Origin: Lysobacter niastensis
Lineage (GTDB): Bacteria > Pseudomonadota > Gammaproteobacteria > Xanthomonadales > Xanthomonadaceae
Assembly: GCF_015453285.1 (NCBI RefSeq)
Contig: NZ_JADLZT010000002.1
Location: 124,001-188,000 of the forward strand
DNA length: 64,000 nucleotides
Reading direction: 5' to 3'
Of this stretch, positions 46,849 through 56,575 are shown in pieces (within the stretch, counting starts at the first letter, position 1; every line of letters begins with the position of its first letter). Under the pieces are notes generated by a model. That model had not been told where the DNA came from, ran no database searches, and saw only the letters and a program-made list of their open reading frames with translations. Position numbers and translations under genes: made by a program.

Positions 46849-47184
46849 TTGACCACGCTTCCTGCCATTTCGGTATTCGCCAAGCGCCTGAAGCAGGCCC
46901 GCGAAGCGCGCGGGCTGTCGCAGCGCGAACTCGGCGACCACATCGGGCTGGGCAAGCAGGTGGGTAGCACCCGCATCAATCGCTACGAGCAGCAGAAGTC
47001 GCGCTGCGACATGGACACGGCGGCGCAGATCGCGAAGGAGCTGGGCGTGCCGCTGGCATTCCTGTTCGCCGAGTCCGACACGCTCGCCGAGATGATCCTG
47101 GCGTTCTCCAAGCTCACCAAGGGTGACCAGGGCAAACTGCTGGCCGAGCTCAAGAAGAAGATCGCCGCGAAAGCGGAGAAGTGA
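46849..47184 (+). CDS. XRE-family helix-turn-helix regulator
   Basis: A 111-residue regulator with an N-terminal Cro/C1 helix-turn-helix (FAKRLKQAREARGLSQRELGDHIGLGKQ), followed by a short linker and a basic C-terminal segment (LLAELKKKIAAKAEK). Only a TTG start is available (46849), with no ATG in the family region, so the N-terminus is slightly uncertain. Divergent from oleB with a dyad-symmetric site between them, and followed by an ABM-like gene whose start is 66 nt downstream. It may control itself and its neighbours; ole regulation is only a possibility. Confidence 0.8.
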   Translation: MTTLPAISVFAKRLKQAREARGLSQRELGDHIGLGKQVGSTRINRYEQQKSRCDMDTAAQIAKELGVPLAFLFAESDTLAEMILAFSKLTKGDQGKLLAELKKKIAAKAEK

Positions 47185-47249
47185 GCCACGCCCGTGACGG
47201 CCGCGCGCCGGCAAGCGTCACCAGGCAATCGATCGAAGGAGCCGCAGCG

Positions 47250-47567
47250 ATGATCTGTCGCATCTGGCATGGCCGCACCTCACGCCGACAGGCCGACGCA
47301 TACGCGCGCTTCCTCGAACAGCGCGCGATCCCCGACTACCGCTCGGTCGCCGGCAACCTCGACGTCGCGATCCTGCGCCGCGACGAGGGCGACGTGACGC
47401 ACTTCCTGACCGTCACGCGATGGATTTCGGAAGACGCGATCCGAGCGTTCGCCGGCGACGACCTGCTCAAGGCGAAGTACTACCCGGAAGACGCGGAGTT
47501 CCTGCTGGAGTTCGAGCCGCAGGTCCTGCATTTCGAAATCCTTGCCGAGGCGCACGCGAGCGGCTGA
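47250..47567 (+). CDS. ABM-like (antibiotic biosynthesis monooxygenase-type) small protein
   Basis: A 105-residue protein of the dimeric alpha/beta-barrel (ABM-like) fold, suggested by RIWHGRTSRRQADAYARFLEQRAIPDYRSVAGN and the VTRWISEDAIRAFAGDD segment. Such proteins act as small monooxygenases or ligand-binding proteins; a specific reaction cannot be assigned. The ATG at 47250 has AAGGAG 6 nt upstream. Second gene after the XRE regulator, converging on oleA across a terminator. Confidence 0.75.
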   Translation: MICRIWHGRTSRRQADAYARFLEQRAIPDYRSVAGNLDVAILRRDEGDVTHFLTVTRWISEDAIRAFAGDDLLKAKYYPEDAEFLLEFEPQVLHFEILAEAHASG

Positions 47568-47601
47568 GGGACTGTCACTGTTTTTTGCAGCGCAAAAGAA
47601 A

Positions 47602-47622
47602 AAGCCCGGCAATGCCGGGCTT
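47602..47622. terminator. Terminator between the ABM-like gene and oleA
   Basis: Perfect stem AAGCCCGGC/GCCGGGCTT with loop AAT. Followed on the minus strand by GCCGGGCTTTTTC, so it works best as the oleA terminator; weaker in the plus direction. Confidence 0.8.
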
Positions 47623-47645
47623 CTCATTCGATCGATTGCGCGGCC

Positions 47646-48668
47646 TTACCAGACCACTTCCGCCATCGAGCAGTTCAGGCCGGAGCCGATGCCGAGCAGG
47701 GCGATGCGGGTGCCCTTCTTCAGGCGGCCGCCTTCGCGCAGCTTGGACAGCACGATCGGCACCGAGGCCGGACCGATGTTGCCGTGCTCGCCGAAGATGG
47801 TCAGCACCTTCTTCGGGTCGATGCGGAACGCCTTGAGGAAGGCCTGCGTGTGCGCCTTGCTGACCTGGTGGATAACGAACTCGTCGAGTTCCTCGACCGC
47901 CCAGCCGAGTGCGGCACGTGCGGCGGCGAAGGTCTTCTGGCCGAGCTTGAGGCCTTCGATCAGCAGCATGCGGCCGTCGGCGATCATGCGGTCGTGGTGC
48001 AGGTCGCCTCGGCACAGCTGGTTCCACTCGGTGGCCGAGCGGGTGACGCTGCCACGGTAGCGCGGGGCACCTGGGGCGAGTTCGCTGCGCGCCAGCACCA
48101 TCGCGGCGGCACCGCTGCCCAGCGTCAGCGTCGCCATCTCGTCGCGGAACTGTTCTTCGGTGACGTCGTCACGGCTGAGGCGCTCGAGGGTCTTCTCGTA
48201 CGCGAGGTCGGCGGTCTCGCCGTTGACGACCAGCGCATAGTCGATCTCGCCGCGCTCGATCATGCGGCTGGCGATGTCCATGCCGTTGAGGAACGCAAGA
48301 CAGGCGTTGGCCACGTCGAAGTTCTGGCAGGTATCGGGCAGTCGCAGGTTGCCCGACACGATGGAGGCGGTGGACGGCTCCAGGTAGTCGCGGCTGACCG
48401 AGGTGCTGACCAGCAGTCCGACGCGGTCGGCATCGATGCCGGCATCGGCCAGCGCCTTCACGCCGGCCAGTGTGGCGGCGTCGGACGCGCGAACTTCGCC
48501 GTCCCACAGGCGGCGCTCGCGAACGCCGGCCACTTCTTCCAGCACGTTGTACTTGATGCCCAGGCGGTCGAGCGTGGGCTTCAAGCGCGAATGAATCTCT
48601 TCGGACGTGAGTCGCCGCGGCGCGTCGATATGAGCCAGGCCTGCGATGGCGACGTGTTGGAACAGCAT
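47646..48668 (-). CDS. oleA: Thiolase-fold acyl-CoA condensing enzyme OleA
   Basis: Starts long-chain olefin synthesis by Claisen condensation of two long-chain acyl-CoAs to a 2-alkyl-3-ketoacid. The 340-residue thiolase-superfamily enzyme has the acyl-accepting Cys123 in NACLAFLNG, Glu97 in YLEPSTAS that helps the condensation, His in EFVIHQVSKAH and Asn in GEHGNIGP, as in Xanthomonas campestris OleA. ATG at 48668 is the family start. It is separated from oleBCD by several unrelated genes, although all four ole genes lie on the minus strand. The upstream spacer contains two CACGTG palindromes. Confidence 0.93.
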   Translation of the reverse strand: MLFQHVAIAGLAHIDAPRRLTSEEIHSRLKPTLDRLGIKYNVLEEVAGVRERRLWDGEVRASDAATLAGVKALADAGIDADRVGLLVSTSVSRDYLEPSTASIVSGNLRLPDTCQNFDVANACLAFLNGMDIASRMIERGEIDYALVVNGETADLAYEKTLERLSRDDVTEEQFRDEMATLTLGSGAAAMVLARSELAPGAPRYRGSVTRSATEWNQLCRGDLHHDRMIADGRMLLIEGLKLGQKTFAAARAALGWAVEELDEFVIHQVSKAHTQAFLKAFRIDPKKVLTIFGEHGNIGPASVPIVLSKLREGGRLKKGTRIALLGIGSGLNCSMAEVVW

Positions 48669-48852
48669 GAGGGCAGTCCGGAGACGAAAGAACACGTGAT
48701 TTTAACGCGTTATGGCCCCCGGCCGCCATTCGGTGGCGTGTGGTTCGCGGGGCGCGGCCGACCAAAAAAGCACGTGACTGCCTCGTCCACGCGCCTCATT
48801 CGCGCGGACGGGCTTTTCAATCAAAGGCTTAGAGGCGGCAGGGACGGCCTGA

Positions 48853-49245
48853 TCAGCGACTGACCGGATAGGTCTGGGCCGCGCCCGACGCGGCGCGCGC
48901 GGGACCGGCCGGGCCAATTCGCGCGGAGCAGCGCCAGGCGGAGAAGCGCTGCTCGCCGTCCGCGGGTTCGGCCAGCGGCTGGATCGTGTCTGCCTGCAGG
49001 CCCGGGGCTTCGTTACGGGCGAGCGTTTCCAGCTCCTCGCGAACGCGCAGCGGATTGCGATCGTAGAACGCGACGCTGTCCTTCACCGACACCACCACTT
49101 CGCCACGCTTCTCGCAGCCGGCCGGCGCGCTGCTGCCGTCGATCACGCGCACCGACGATGCGCCGGGCGCCATGTGCACCCACGTGCAGCCTGTCGACAC
49201 CGACAGCACGGAAACCACGATCACGGCCCACATCGAATGACGCAT
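48853..49245 (-). CDS. DUF4156 lipoprotein
   Basis: A 130-residue predicted lipoprotein of the DUF4156 family. The N-terminus MRHSMWAVIVVSVLSVSTGC ends in a lipobox (STGC), followed by SSVRVIDG, GCEKRGEVVVSVKD and a Cys near the C-terminus. Function unknown; the family is found in the envelope of gammaproteobacteria. The ATG at 49245 is taken over the upstream GTG. Its terminal hairpin candidates lie in the oleA spacer. Confidence 0.83.
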   Translation of the reverse strand: MRHSMWAVIVVSVLSVSTGCTWVHMAPGASSVRVIDGSSAPAGCEKRGEVVVSVKDSVAFYDRNPLRVREELETLARNEAPGLQADTIQPLAEPADGEQRFSAWRCSARIGPAGPARAASGAAQTYPVSR

Positions 49246-49381
49246 CACCCTACCCCGCTGTGCTTCGCGGACACGACGCCCGCACGAAGAAATGTCGGGC
49301 GCGATTGTAAAGCCACAGGACGTGGGCCCGACCGCCGCAGTTGTGAACGGCGTCGCGTGAACGCCGTCTGAGTTTCTGCAA

Positions 49382-52231
49382 TCAGTGGCTGCCCGCGACC
49401 GCCTTGCCGTCGGCGTCGAGCACCTGTACCTCGCCCAGTTTCAGCGCGCGCACCGGCGCTTCGATCTGCTTGAGGTCGCCGACCACCACCCACGTCAGCG
49501 CCTGCGGATCGATCGTCGCGGCCGCGGCCTTCACCTGCTCGGTCGTCATCGCTTCGACCTCGGCCTTGCGCTTGAACACGTAGTCATCGGGCCGGTCGTA
49601 CCTGACGATGCCGCTGATGGTGCCCAGCACCGCTGCGGCGGTCTCGTACGAACCGGGCAGGCCGCGGATCTCGGTGGCCTGGATCTTCGCGACCTCCGCC
49701 GCGGTCGGCGGTGCCTTGCCGCTGGCGTAGGCGGTGATTTCGCTCTGCAGTTCCTTCAGCGAATCGGCGGTCTTGTCGATCTGCACCGGCGCGAACGCCA
49801 TCCACGGCCGCTGGCCCAACGCGTTGGACGTGAAGCTGTAAGCGCCGTAGGCCCAGTGCTTGCTCTCACGCAGGTTCATGTTGAGGCGCGAGGAGAACTC
49901 GCCGCCGAGCACGGAGTTGGCGAAGTCGAACTTGACCGCGCCGGCGTCCTTCGTCGACGGCACGACTTCGCCGGCAAAGATGTTCGCCTGCACCGCTCCG
50001 GGCTGGTCGATCAGGAACACGCGCGGCTTGGCCGGGCGCGACACCGCGCCGATCTGCGGCTGTGCCGGCGCATCGCCGGTGCCACTCCAGTCGCCGAGGT
50101 GCTTGTCGAGCAGCGGCACGATCTCCTTCAGCGTGGTATCGCCGACCACGACCAGCGTCGCGCCCTGCGGTCGCACCCAGTCGCGGTGGAAGGCGACCAG
50201 ATCTTCGCGCGTCAGCGATCCGATCGAAGCCTCGGTGCCGCTGCCGCTGAACGGCATCGAATAGGCATGGCTGTCGCCGTACAGCAGCGGCGGCAGCACG
50301 CGCAGCGCCGCACCGTTGGGACGCGCCTTCTCCTGCTTGATGCCGGCGATCCAGGTCGCCTTGACGCGGTCGATCTCCTTCTGGTCGAAGCGCGGCGAGC
50401 GCAGCATCGTCGCGAACAGCTCGATCGAAGGCACCAGGTTTTCCTTCAGCGCCGACAGGTAGGCCTTGCCGCCGTCGAGCGACGCACCGGCACCGAGGCT
50501 GGCGCCCAGCGATTCGGCGCGGTCGCCGAACGCGAGCGCATCGAGGCTGCCCGAGCCCTCGTCCATCATGCCCATCGCAAAACTCGACGTGCCGAGCTTG
50601 CGTCCCTGGTCGGCACTGAAGCCGCCCTTGAACTCGTAGCTCATCTGCACGACCGGGATGTCGTGGCGCTCGGCCAGGATCAGCTGCGTGCCGTTCTTCA
50701 GCATCGCGCGTTGCATCGACGGGAACTTGAGCTCCGGGAAGGTCGTGGTCTGCGGTACGCCCTTGCTGCGGTCGATGGTGGTCGGCGTCGTCGTGTACTT
50801 GGCATCGACCGGCGGCAGCGTCAGCGGCGCCGGCGTCACGGAGGGATCTTCCGGAATGACCGTGCGCGGGCCCGGCACCACCACCAGCGTGTGGCTGCCC
50901 TTGCCCAGCCACTGGTTGCCGACCGCGCGGATGTCGCCTGCGGTGGCGGTTTCGATGGTCTTCAGGCTGTCGCGGAAGCAACCTGGATTGCCGGTGTAGA
51001 CCGTGCACTCGGCCAGCACGTCGGCCTTGCCGCCGAAGCCACCGATGCGTTCGATGCCGCGCACGAAGCCGGCCTTGAACACGGTGCGTGCCTGCTCCAG
51101 TTCGGTCTTGCCCGGGCCTTCCTTCAGCAGCCGCTGCAATTCCTCGTCGATGACCGCCTCGACCTTCGCCGGGTCGACGCCCTGCTTCACGTCGGCGGTG
51201 ATGACGAAGTTGGAGCCGAGCTGCATGCCATAGGCGCCGGCGGAGACGCTGTCGACCAGCTTGTCTTCATGCAGCAGGCGGCGGTCCAGGCGCGAGGACC
51301 GGCTGCCGCCGAGCACCTGCGCGAACAGCTGCAGCTTGTCGAGCTCGGCGGTACCGGTCTCGGCTACGTTCCACACGCGGTGCACGCGCGACTGCGGCAC
51401 CTGGTCGGTCATCGTGCTGCGGCTGGACTTGGCCATCGGTGCGACGTCGATCTTCGGCTGCGCCATCGTCGGCGTCGCCGGAATGTCGCCGAAGTAGCGC
51501 GCGACCTTGTCCTTCGCCGTGGCGACGTCGATGTCGCCGGCCAGCACCAGCACCGCGTTGTTGGGGCCGTACCAGGTGCGGAACCAGCCCTTCACGTCGT
51601 CCAGCGAGGCCGCGTTGAGGTCGGCCATCGAGCCGATGGTGCTGTGGTGGTACGGATGGACCTTCGGGTAGATCGCCTTGTTGAGCTCGTCCCACGCCTG
51701 GCCGTACGGCTGGTTCTCGCCTTCGCGCTTTTCGTTCTGGACCACGCCGCGCTGCTCGTCCAGCGTCTTCTGGTCGATCGCGCCGAGCAGGTGGCCCATG
51801 CGGTCGGACTCCATCCACAGCGCCATGTCGAGCGCGGTGGTGGGCACGTTCTGGAAGTAGTTGGTGCGGTCGTTGTTGGTCGTGCCGTTCTGGTCGGTGG
51901 TGCCGACCAGCTCGAACGGCTCGAAGAACTCGCCGCGGTGGTTCTCGGAGCCGTTGAACATCAGGTGTTCGAACAGGTGCGCGAAACCGGTGCGGCCGGC
52001 CGGCTCGTCCTTGCTGCCGACGTGGTACCAGAGGTTCACCGCCACGATCGGCGCCTTGCGGTCGGTGTGCACCACCACGCGCAGGCCGTTGGGCAGCGTG
52101 AACTCCTCGTAGGGAATGTCGACCGCGGTCGCCGCGGCGGCCCAGGCGGGCGTGGGCAGGAATGCGGTGCCCTGCGAGCTGGCGAGGGCAAGGGCGAGCA
52201 GGGCGGCGCGCGGGCGGTGCAGGGCGGACAT
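49382..52231 (-). CDS. Secreted M16-family zinc metallopeptidase (pitrilysin/insulinase-like)
   Basis: A 949-residue exported zinc peptidase of the M16 family, which degrades small peptides in a closed chamber. A signal peptide leads into an N-terminal active half with the inverted zinc motif HLFEH and the third ligand Glu about 75 residues later (NEKREGENQP). A second, inactive half follows, with the family's GS-AAL-like segments in duplicated arrangement, typical of a two-domain one-chain enzyme. Length matches the pitrilysin-like group. The periplasm or outer surface is its likely location. It is preceded by a 189-nt spacer and divergent from the SDR gene. Confidence 0.93.
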   Translation of the reverse strand: MSALHRPRAALLALALASSQGTAFLPTPAWAAAATAVDIPYEEFTLPNGLRVVVHTDRKAPIVAVNLWYHVGSKDEPAGRTGFAHLFEHLMFNGSENHRGEFFEPFELVGTTDQNGTTNNDRTNYFQNVPTTALDMALWMESDRMGHLLGAIDQKTLDEQRGVVQNEKREGENQPYGQAWDELNKAIYPKVHPYHHSTIGSMADLNAASLDDVKGWFRTWYGPNNAVLVLAGDIDVATAKDKVARYFGDIPATPTMAQPKIDVAPMAKSSRSTMTDQVPQSRVHRVWNVAETGTAELDKLQLFAQVLGGSRSSRLDRRLLHEDKLVDSVSAGAYGMQLGSNFVITADVKQGVDPAKVEAVIDEELQRLLKEGPGKTELEQARTVFKAGFVRGIERIGGFGGKADVLAECTVYTGNPGCFRDSLKTIETATAGDIRAVGNQWLGKGSHTLVVVPGPRTVIPEDPSVTPAPLTLPPVDAKYTTTPTTIDRSKGVPQTTTFPELKFPSMQRAMLKNGTQLILAERHDIPVVQMSYEFKGGFSADQGRKLGTSSFAMGMMDEGSGSLDALAFGDRAESLGASLGAGASLDGGKAYLSALKENLVPSIELFATMLRSPRFDQKEIDRVKATWIAGIKQEKARPNGAALRVLPPLLYGDSHAYSMPFSGSGTEASIGSLTREDLVAFHRDWVRPQGATLVVVGDTTLKEIVPLLDKHLGDWSGTGDAPAQPQIGAVSRPAKPRVFLIDQPGAVQANIFAGEVVPSTKDAGAVKFDFANSVLGGEFSSRLNMNLRESKHWAYGAYSFTSNALGQRPWMAFAPVQIDKTADSLKELQSEITAYASGKAPPTAAEVAKIQATEIRGLPGSYETAAAVLGTISGIVRYDRPDDYVFKRKAEVEAMTTEQVKAAAATIDPQALTWVVVGDLKQIEAPVRALKLGEVQVLDADGKAVAGSH

Positions 52232-52420
52232 GGTCGGGCTCCGGGGTGCTATAGCGGGCGGAACTGCCGAGTCCCAGCCGATCCAGCATCCTAGTCGCGT
52301 GCGGCGGCAGCGGCACTAGGCCACAAGTCCCAGCGGGCCGAAGCTGCCGGTTCGCTGCGCCTGATCCGTCCTTACACTGTGCGCCGTCCGGCAACCCAAT
52401 CCACTATCAGGAGATCCGCG

Positions 52421-53143
52421 ATGAGCCCAGCCCACCGACCGCGCCGCGTTCTGGTGACCGGCGCCAGCCGCGGCATCGGTCTGGAGTTCGTCCGCCAGCT
52501 GCTCGCGCGGGGCGACCACGTCATCGCCACCGCCCGCCATCCGGGCCGCGCGCAGGCGCTGAACCACCTGGCCGGCGAGCATCCCGGCCGGCTGCACGTG
52601 CTGCCGCTGGACGTGGCCGATCCGAAGTCACACGCCGAACTCGTGCGCGAGCTGCCGCTGGTGCTCGATGGCGACGGGGCGCGCCTGAACCTGCTGATCA
52701 ACAACGCCGGCGTGCTGCATTCGGGCGAACGCTTCGGGCACGTGCCGTTGGCGCAGATGGACGACAGCCTGCGCACCAACGTCACCGGGCCGTTCCTGCT
52801 GACACAGACGCTGGCCGAGCACCTGGCCGATGGCGCGGTGGTGGCGAACCTGTCCTCGATCCTCGGCTCGATCGCGCGCGTCGATGGCTTCCACACGCCC
52901 AGCTATGCCATCTCCAAGGCGGCGCAGAACATGGCCACCGTGCTGCTGGCGCAGGGGCTGTCCGAGCGCGGCATCGTCGTGCTCGCGCTGCATCCGGGCT
53001 GGGTGCAGACCGACATGGGCGGCGACGGCGCGCAGATCGCAGCGGAACAGTCGGTCGCGGGCCTGCTCAAGGTGATCGGCAACGCCACCCAGGCCGACAG
53101 CGGCCATTACATCGACTGGCAGGGCGCGCCGCTGCCATGGTGA
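52421..53143 (+). CDS. Short-chain dehydrogenase/reductase (SDR)
   Basis: A 240-residue classical SDR with the cofactor motif TGASRGIG (residues 13-20), the NNAG motif, the catalytic Ser and YAISK (YxxxK). Substrate unknown; the relation to SDRs that act on small carbonyl compounds is general. The ATG at 52421 has AGGAG 6 nt upstream. It is followed by trmL with 9 nt between and may be transcribed with it. Confidence 0.92.
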   Translation: MSPAHRPRRVLVTGASRGIGLEFVRQLLARGDHVIATARHPGRAQALNHLAGEHPGRLHVLPLDVADPKSHAELVRELPLVLDGDGARLNLLINNAGVLHSGERFGHVPLAQMDDSLRTNVTGPFLLTQTLAEHLADGAVVANLSSILGSIARVDGFHTPSYAISKAAQNMATVLLAQGLSERGIVVLALHPGWVQTDMGGDGAQIAAEQSVAGLLKVIGNATQADSGHYIDWQGAPLPW

Positions 53144-53152
53144 TCTGACCGC

Positions 53153-53632
53153 ATGTTCGACGTCGTCCTGTTCCAGCCCGAGATTCCGCCCAATACCGGC
53201 AACGTGATCCGGCTGTGCGCCAATACCGGCGCGCGCCTGCACCTCGTCCGTCCACTCGGCTTCACGCTGGAGGACCGCCAGCTCAAGCGCGCGGGCCTCG
53301 ACTATCACGAATACGCCGCGCTGCAGGTGCACGACGACCTCGACACGGCGCTCGCCGCCATCGAACTCGCCAACGGCGTGCCTGCGCGCCTGTTCGCGCT
53401 GAGCACGCGCGGCAGCACGCGCTTCGACACGCCCCACTACGCCGCCGGCGATGTGTTCCTGTTCGGCCCGGAAACCCGCGGCCTGCCCGCCGAGGTGCTC
53501 GAGCGCGTGCCGCAGGCGCAGCGCCTGCGGCTGCCGATGCGACCCGACAATCGCAGCCTCAACCTGTCCAATGCGGTCGCGGTGGTGGTGTTCGAGGCGT
53601 GGCGCCAACACGGCTTCGCGGGTGGTGCCTGA
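53153..53632 (+). CDS. trmL: tRNA (cytidine(34)-2'-O)-methyltransferase TrmL
   Basis: A 159-residue SPOUT methyltransferase that methylates the ribose of the wobble base 34 in tRNA-Leu. The family N-terminus FDVVLFQPEIPPNTGNVIRLCANTGARLHLV is followed by the knot motifs LFGPETRGLP and the C-terminal RSLNLSNAVAVVVFEAWRQ. Length matches E. coli TrmL (157). The gene follows the SDR gene by 9 nt. Confidence 0.95.
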   Translation: MFDVVLFQPEIPPNTGNVIRLCANTGARLHLVRPLGFTLEDRQLKRAGLDYHEYAALQVHDDLDTALAAIELANGVPARLFALSTRGSTRFDTPHYAAGDVFLFGPETRGLPAEVLERVPQAQRLRLPMRPDNRSLNLSNAVAVVVFEAWRQHGFAGGA

Positions 53633-53718
53633 GGCCCTGAGCGTGCATTTGCCGCGGGTCGAAATACGGGAGTACGTTGGCGGCCACAGCCGGGTGGCTC
53701 CCGGCGCCGGAGCACCGC

Positions 53719-56505
53719 ATGGTGCATCGCGATACCCGAGCGGACGAGGTGCAGCCGCAATGGCTGTGGCAGGCCAGTCCGGACAGCCTGCTGTTCATCG
53801 TCGACGGCAGGATCGCCGACGCCAATGACGCCGCGGCCCGGCTCTTTGGTGCCGCGTCGGGCGCCGCACTGGCCGGGTTTCATATTGCGGATCCGCGGCT
53901 GTCTCCTCCGGCGCAGCCGGATGGCGACGACAGCCACACATTGGCCGACCGTGTCCTGGCACTAGTGCTGGGAACGCCGGATCCGCGGGCGCCAGTTGCC
54001 TTGCCGGCGGCGATGTCCGCACGCGTCGAGGACGGCGCGCTGCGCTTTCATTGGCTGCACCTGCGCGGCGGATCGCAGCCGTTCCTCGCCGAGATCGTGA
54101 TGAAGGCGGTGCAGACGCCGGATCGCGAAGGCGTCCTCGCGGTCGTGCGCGACATCACCGAAAGCCGCCTCGCCGAAGAAGCGCTCAAGGAGAGCGAGGC
54201 CTACAACAAGCTGCTGTTCCAGGATTCGCGCCGCGCAATGGTGGTCCACGATCCGTCGCGCGAAGGCTTCATCGACTGCAACGATGCTGCGATCCGGATC
54301 TACGGCTACACCTGCCGCGAGGAGGTGCTCGGCAAGATGCCGATCGACGTGTCTGCACCGATCCAATACAACGGCGTCGACTCGCGCACGCTGATCGAAC
54401 AGCACGATACGACCGCCCTGTCGGAAGGCGGCGATACCTTCGAGTGGCGGCACCAGCGCCCCGATGGCGAGATCTGGGACGCGCTGGTGCACCTGATGCG
54501 GTTCAATTGGCGCGGCCGCGAGCTGCTGCAGTTCACGCTGGAGGACATCACCGACCGGCGCCGCGCGCAGAAGCGCGTGCTGTTCCACCACAAGGTGGTC
54601 GAGAACGCCGGTCCGATGTTCTGGATCGACCCGCGCGATCGCGCCATCGTCTATGCCAATCCCGCCGCGCTCCACCACCTGAACCTGCCGGAGGAGGCTG
54701 TCGTCGGACACGACATCCTCGAGTTCGATCCGGACTTCCCACCCGAGCGCCTGACGCCGACGGTCGAGCAACTGCGCGACACGCAGCAGCCCCTTACGTT
54801 CGAGACGCGTCACCGGCGCTGCGATGGCAGCCTGCTCGACGTCGAGGTGACCGCATCCCTTGCGGAGGATGAAGAGCGCACGCTCATCGTCACCTCGGTC
54901 AAGGACATCACCGGACGCAAGCGCAGCGAGGCGGCGTTGCGATTGAGCGAAGAGCGCAAGAACCTGGCGATCGAAGGCGGCGACCTGGGAACCTGGCAGT
55001 TCCAGACGGACACGCGCACGCTGATCTGCTCCGACCGGCAGATCGCGATGCTCGGCCTGCCACCGGGCACGCAGCCGACCCTCGGCCTGTTCTACAGCCT
55101 GATCCATCCCGACGATCTCGGCGGCATCCGCGAGGTTATTCGGCAGGCCGCTCCTTCCTATGCCATCGAGTATCGCGTGCAGTGGCCGGACGGCACGCAG
55201 CACTGGCTGGTGACGCGCGGGCGCCCCTCGCATGACGCCGGCGGGAGGACCGTGGCGGTAAACGGCACCACGCAGGACATCACCGAGCTGATCCAGGCAC
55301 GCGAGGCCCTGCAGCAGGCCAAGGCCGACGCCGACGCCGCCAACGCGGCGAAGAGCCAGTTCCTGGCGAACATGAGCCACGAGATCCGCACGCCGATGAA
55401 CGCCATCATGGGCATGCTGCACCTGGCGATGAAGGGCCGCTCCGAGCAGGAGCAGCGCGATTATCTGGGCAAGATCCAGCGCGCGGGCGAGCACCTGCTC
55501 AGCGTGATCAACGACATCCTCGACTTCTCCAGGATCGAGGCGGGCAAGCTGACCGTGGAACGCGCGCCATTCGCGCTGTCGCAACTGCTGGACGACGTCG
55601 CCAACGTGGTCGCCGGCAAGGCGGCAGACAAGGGCCTTGGGCTTTCCTTCGACGTCGCCGCCGATGTCCCGGCCGAGCTGGTCGGCGACCGCCTGCGCCT
55701 GGGCCAGGTGCTGATCAATTTCGCGACCAATGCGGTGAAGTTCACCGAGCGGGGCGAGATCAGCATCGCCGTCGGGACGCGTGCGCAACAAGGCGACGAG
55801 TGGCTGCTGCATTTTTCCGTCCACGACACCGGCATCGGCCTGGACGACGTCCAGATCGGGCAGATCTTCGACTCGTTCGTGCAGGGCGACAGTTCGATGA
55901 CACGGCGTCATGGCGGCACCGGCCTGGGCCTGGCCATCTCCAAGCATCTTGCGCAGCTGATGGGCGGCGAAGTCGGCGTCGACAGTGCACCCGGACAGGG
56001 CAGCACGTTCTGGTTCACCGCACGCGTCAGACGACCGCGAGTTTGGGCGCACCTGGCCGCGATGCCACAGCCGCAACCGCCATCCGCGGAAGCGATCGCG
56101 CGCATCGAAGGCGCGCGCGTGCTGCTGGCGGAGGACAACGTATTCAACCAGGAAGTCGTGCTGGCGTTGCTGGGCGATGCCGGCCTGGTGGTCGAGGTCG
56201 CCGACGACGGCGAAGCCGCATTGCAGATGGCGCGTTCGCGGCACTACGACGCAGTGCTGATGGACATGCGCATGCCGGTCATGGACGGCCTGGCCGTCAC
56301 TCGTGAACTGCGCCGCACAACCGGACTCTCCGCGTTGCCGATCATCGCGCTGACCGCCAACGCCATGGACGAGGATCGCCAGCGTTGCATGGAAGCCGGC
56401 ATGAACGACTTCGTCGCCAAGCCTTTCGATCCCGACGAGTTGTGGCGCGTGCTGCTGAAATGCATCCGCGCAGGCACCGAGCACGCTGGTGGCCGAGACA
56501 CGTGA
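53719..56505 (+). CDS. Multi-PAS hybrid sensor histidine kinase
   Basis: A 928-residue cytosolic signalling kinase without evident transmembrane segments. Several PAS-type sensor domains span about residues 20-530, with repeated [10 protein letters not shown] and [12 protein letters not shown] linkers. The kinase core follows: His554 in [12 protein letters not shown] as phosphorylation site, then [18 protein letters not shown] in the ATPase domain, then a C-terminal receiver with phospho-acceptor Asp849 in [11 protein letters not shown] and conserved Lys near FVAKPFDP. No HPt domain is fused, so the phosphate must pass to a separate protein. Start: ATG at 53719; an upstream TTG at 53677 with a good ribosome site is possible. 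An orphan with no response regulator alongside. Confidence 0.9.
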   Translation: MVHRDTRADEVQPQWLWQASPDSLLFIVDGRIADANDAAARLFGAASGAALAGFHIADPRLSPPAQPDGDDSHTLADRVLALVLGTPDPRAPVALPAAMSARVEDGALRFHWLHLRGGSQPFLAEIVMKAVQTPDREGVLAVVRDITESRLAEEALKESEAYNKLLFQDSRRAMVVHDPSREGFIDCNDAAIRIYGYTCREEVLGKMPIDVSAPIQYNGVDSRTLIEQHDTTALSEGGDTFEWRHQRPDGEIWDALVHLMRFNWRGRELLQFTLEDITDRRRAQKRVLFHHKVVENAGPMFWIDPRDRAIVYANPAALHHLNLPEEAVVGHDILEFDPDFPPERLTPTVEQLRDTQQPLTFETRHRRCDGSLLDVEVTASLAEDEERTLIVTSVKDITGRKRSEAALRLSEERKNLAIEGGDLGTWQFQTDTRTLICSDRQIAMLGLPPGTQPTLGLFYSLIHPDDLGGIREVIRQAAPSYAIEYRVQWPDGTQHWLVTRGRPSHDAGGRTVAVNGTTQDITELIQAREALQQAKADADAANAAKSQFLANMSHEIRTPMNAIMGMLHLAMKGRSEQEQRDYLGKIQRAGEHLLSVINDILDFSRIEAGKLTVERAPFALSQLLDDVANVVAGKAADKGLGLSFDVAADVPAELVGDRLRLGQVLINFATNAVKFTERGEISIAVGTRAQQGDEWLLHFSVHDTGIGLDDVQIGQIFDSFVQGDSSMTRRHGGTGLGLAISKHLAQLMGGEVGVDSAPGQGSTFWFTARVRRPRVWAHLAAMPQPQPPSAEAIARIEGARVLLAEDNVFNQEVVLALLGDAGLVVEVADDGEAALQMARSRHYDAVLMDMRMPVMDGLAVTRELRRTTGLSALPIIALTANAMDEDRQRCMEAGMNDFVAKPFDPDELWRVLLKCIRAGTEHAGGRDT

Positions 56506-56575
56506 CAGGGCGCTCAGATGCCTAACGGAAGCGGCCGGAACAGCGCCTCGCAGCCCAGACACATCGGAGGCCCTG

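Noticed and set aside
48785-48818. Hairpin in the oleA/DUF4156 spacer as a terminator
   Set aside because: The stem (CGTCCACGCG/CGCGCGGACG) has a mismatch and its T-run is on the strand without a gene ending there.
49385-52294. 969-codon open frame on the plus strand opposite the M16 peptidase gene
   Set aside because: It is the antisense shadow of a well-matched M16 gene, with His/Arg/Gln-rich low-complexity sequence and no domain. High GC third positions open such frames; others lie opposite the S9 peptidase (7219-9735), the hybrid kinase (53962-56562) and the ankyrin gene (1159-2577, 2719-4197).
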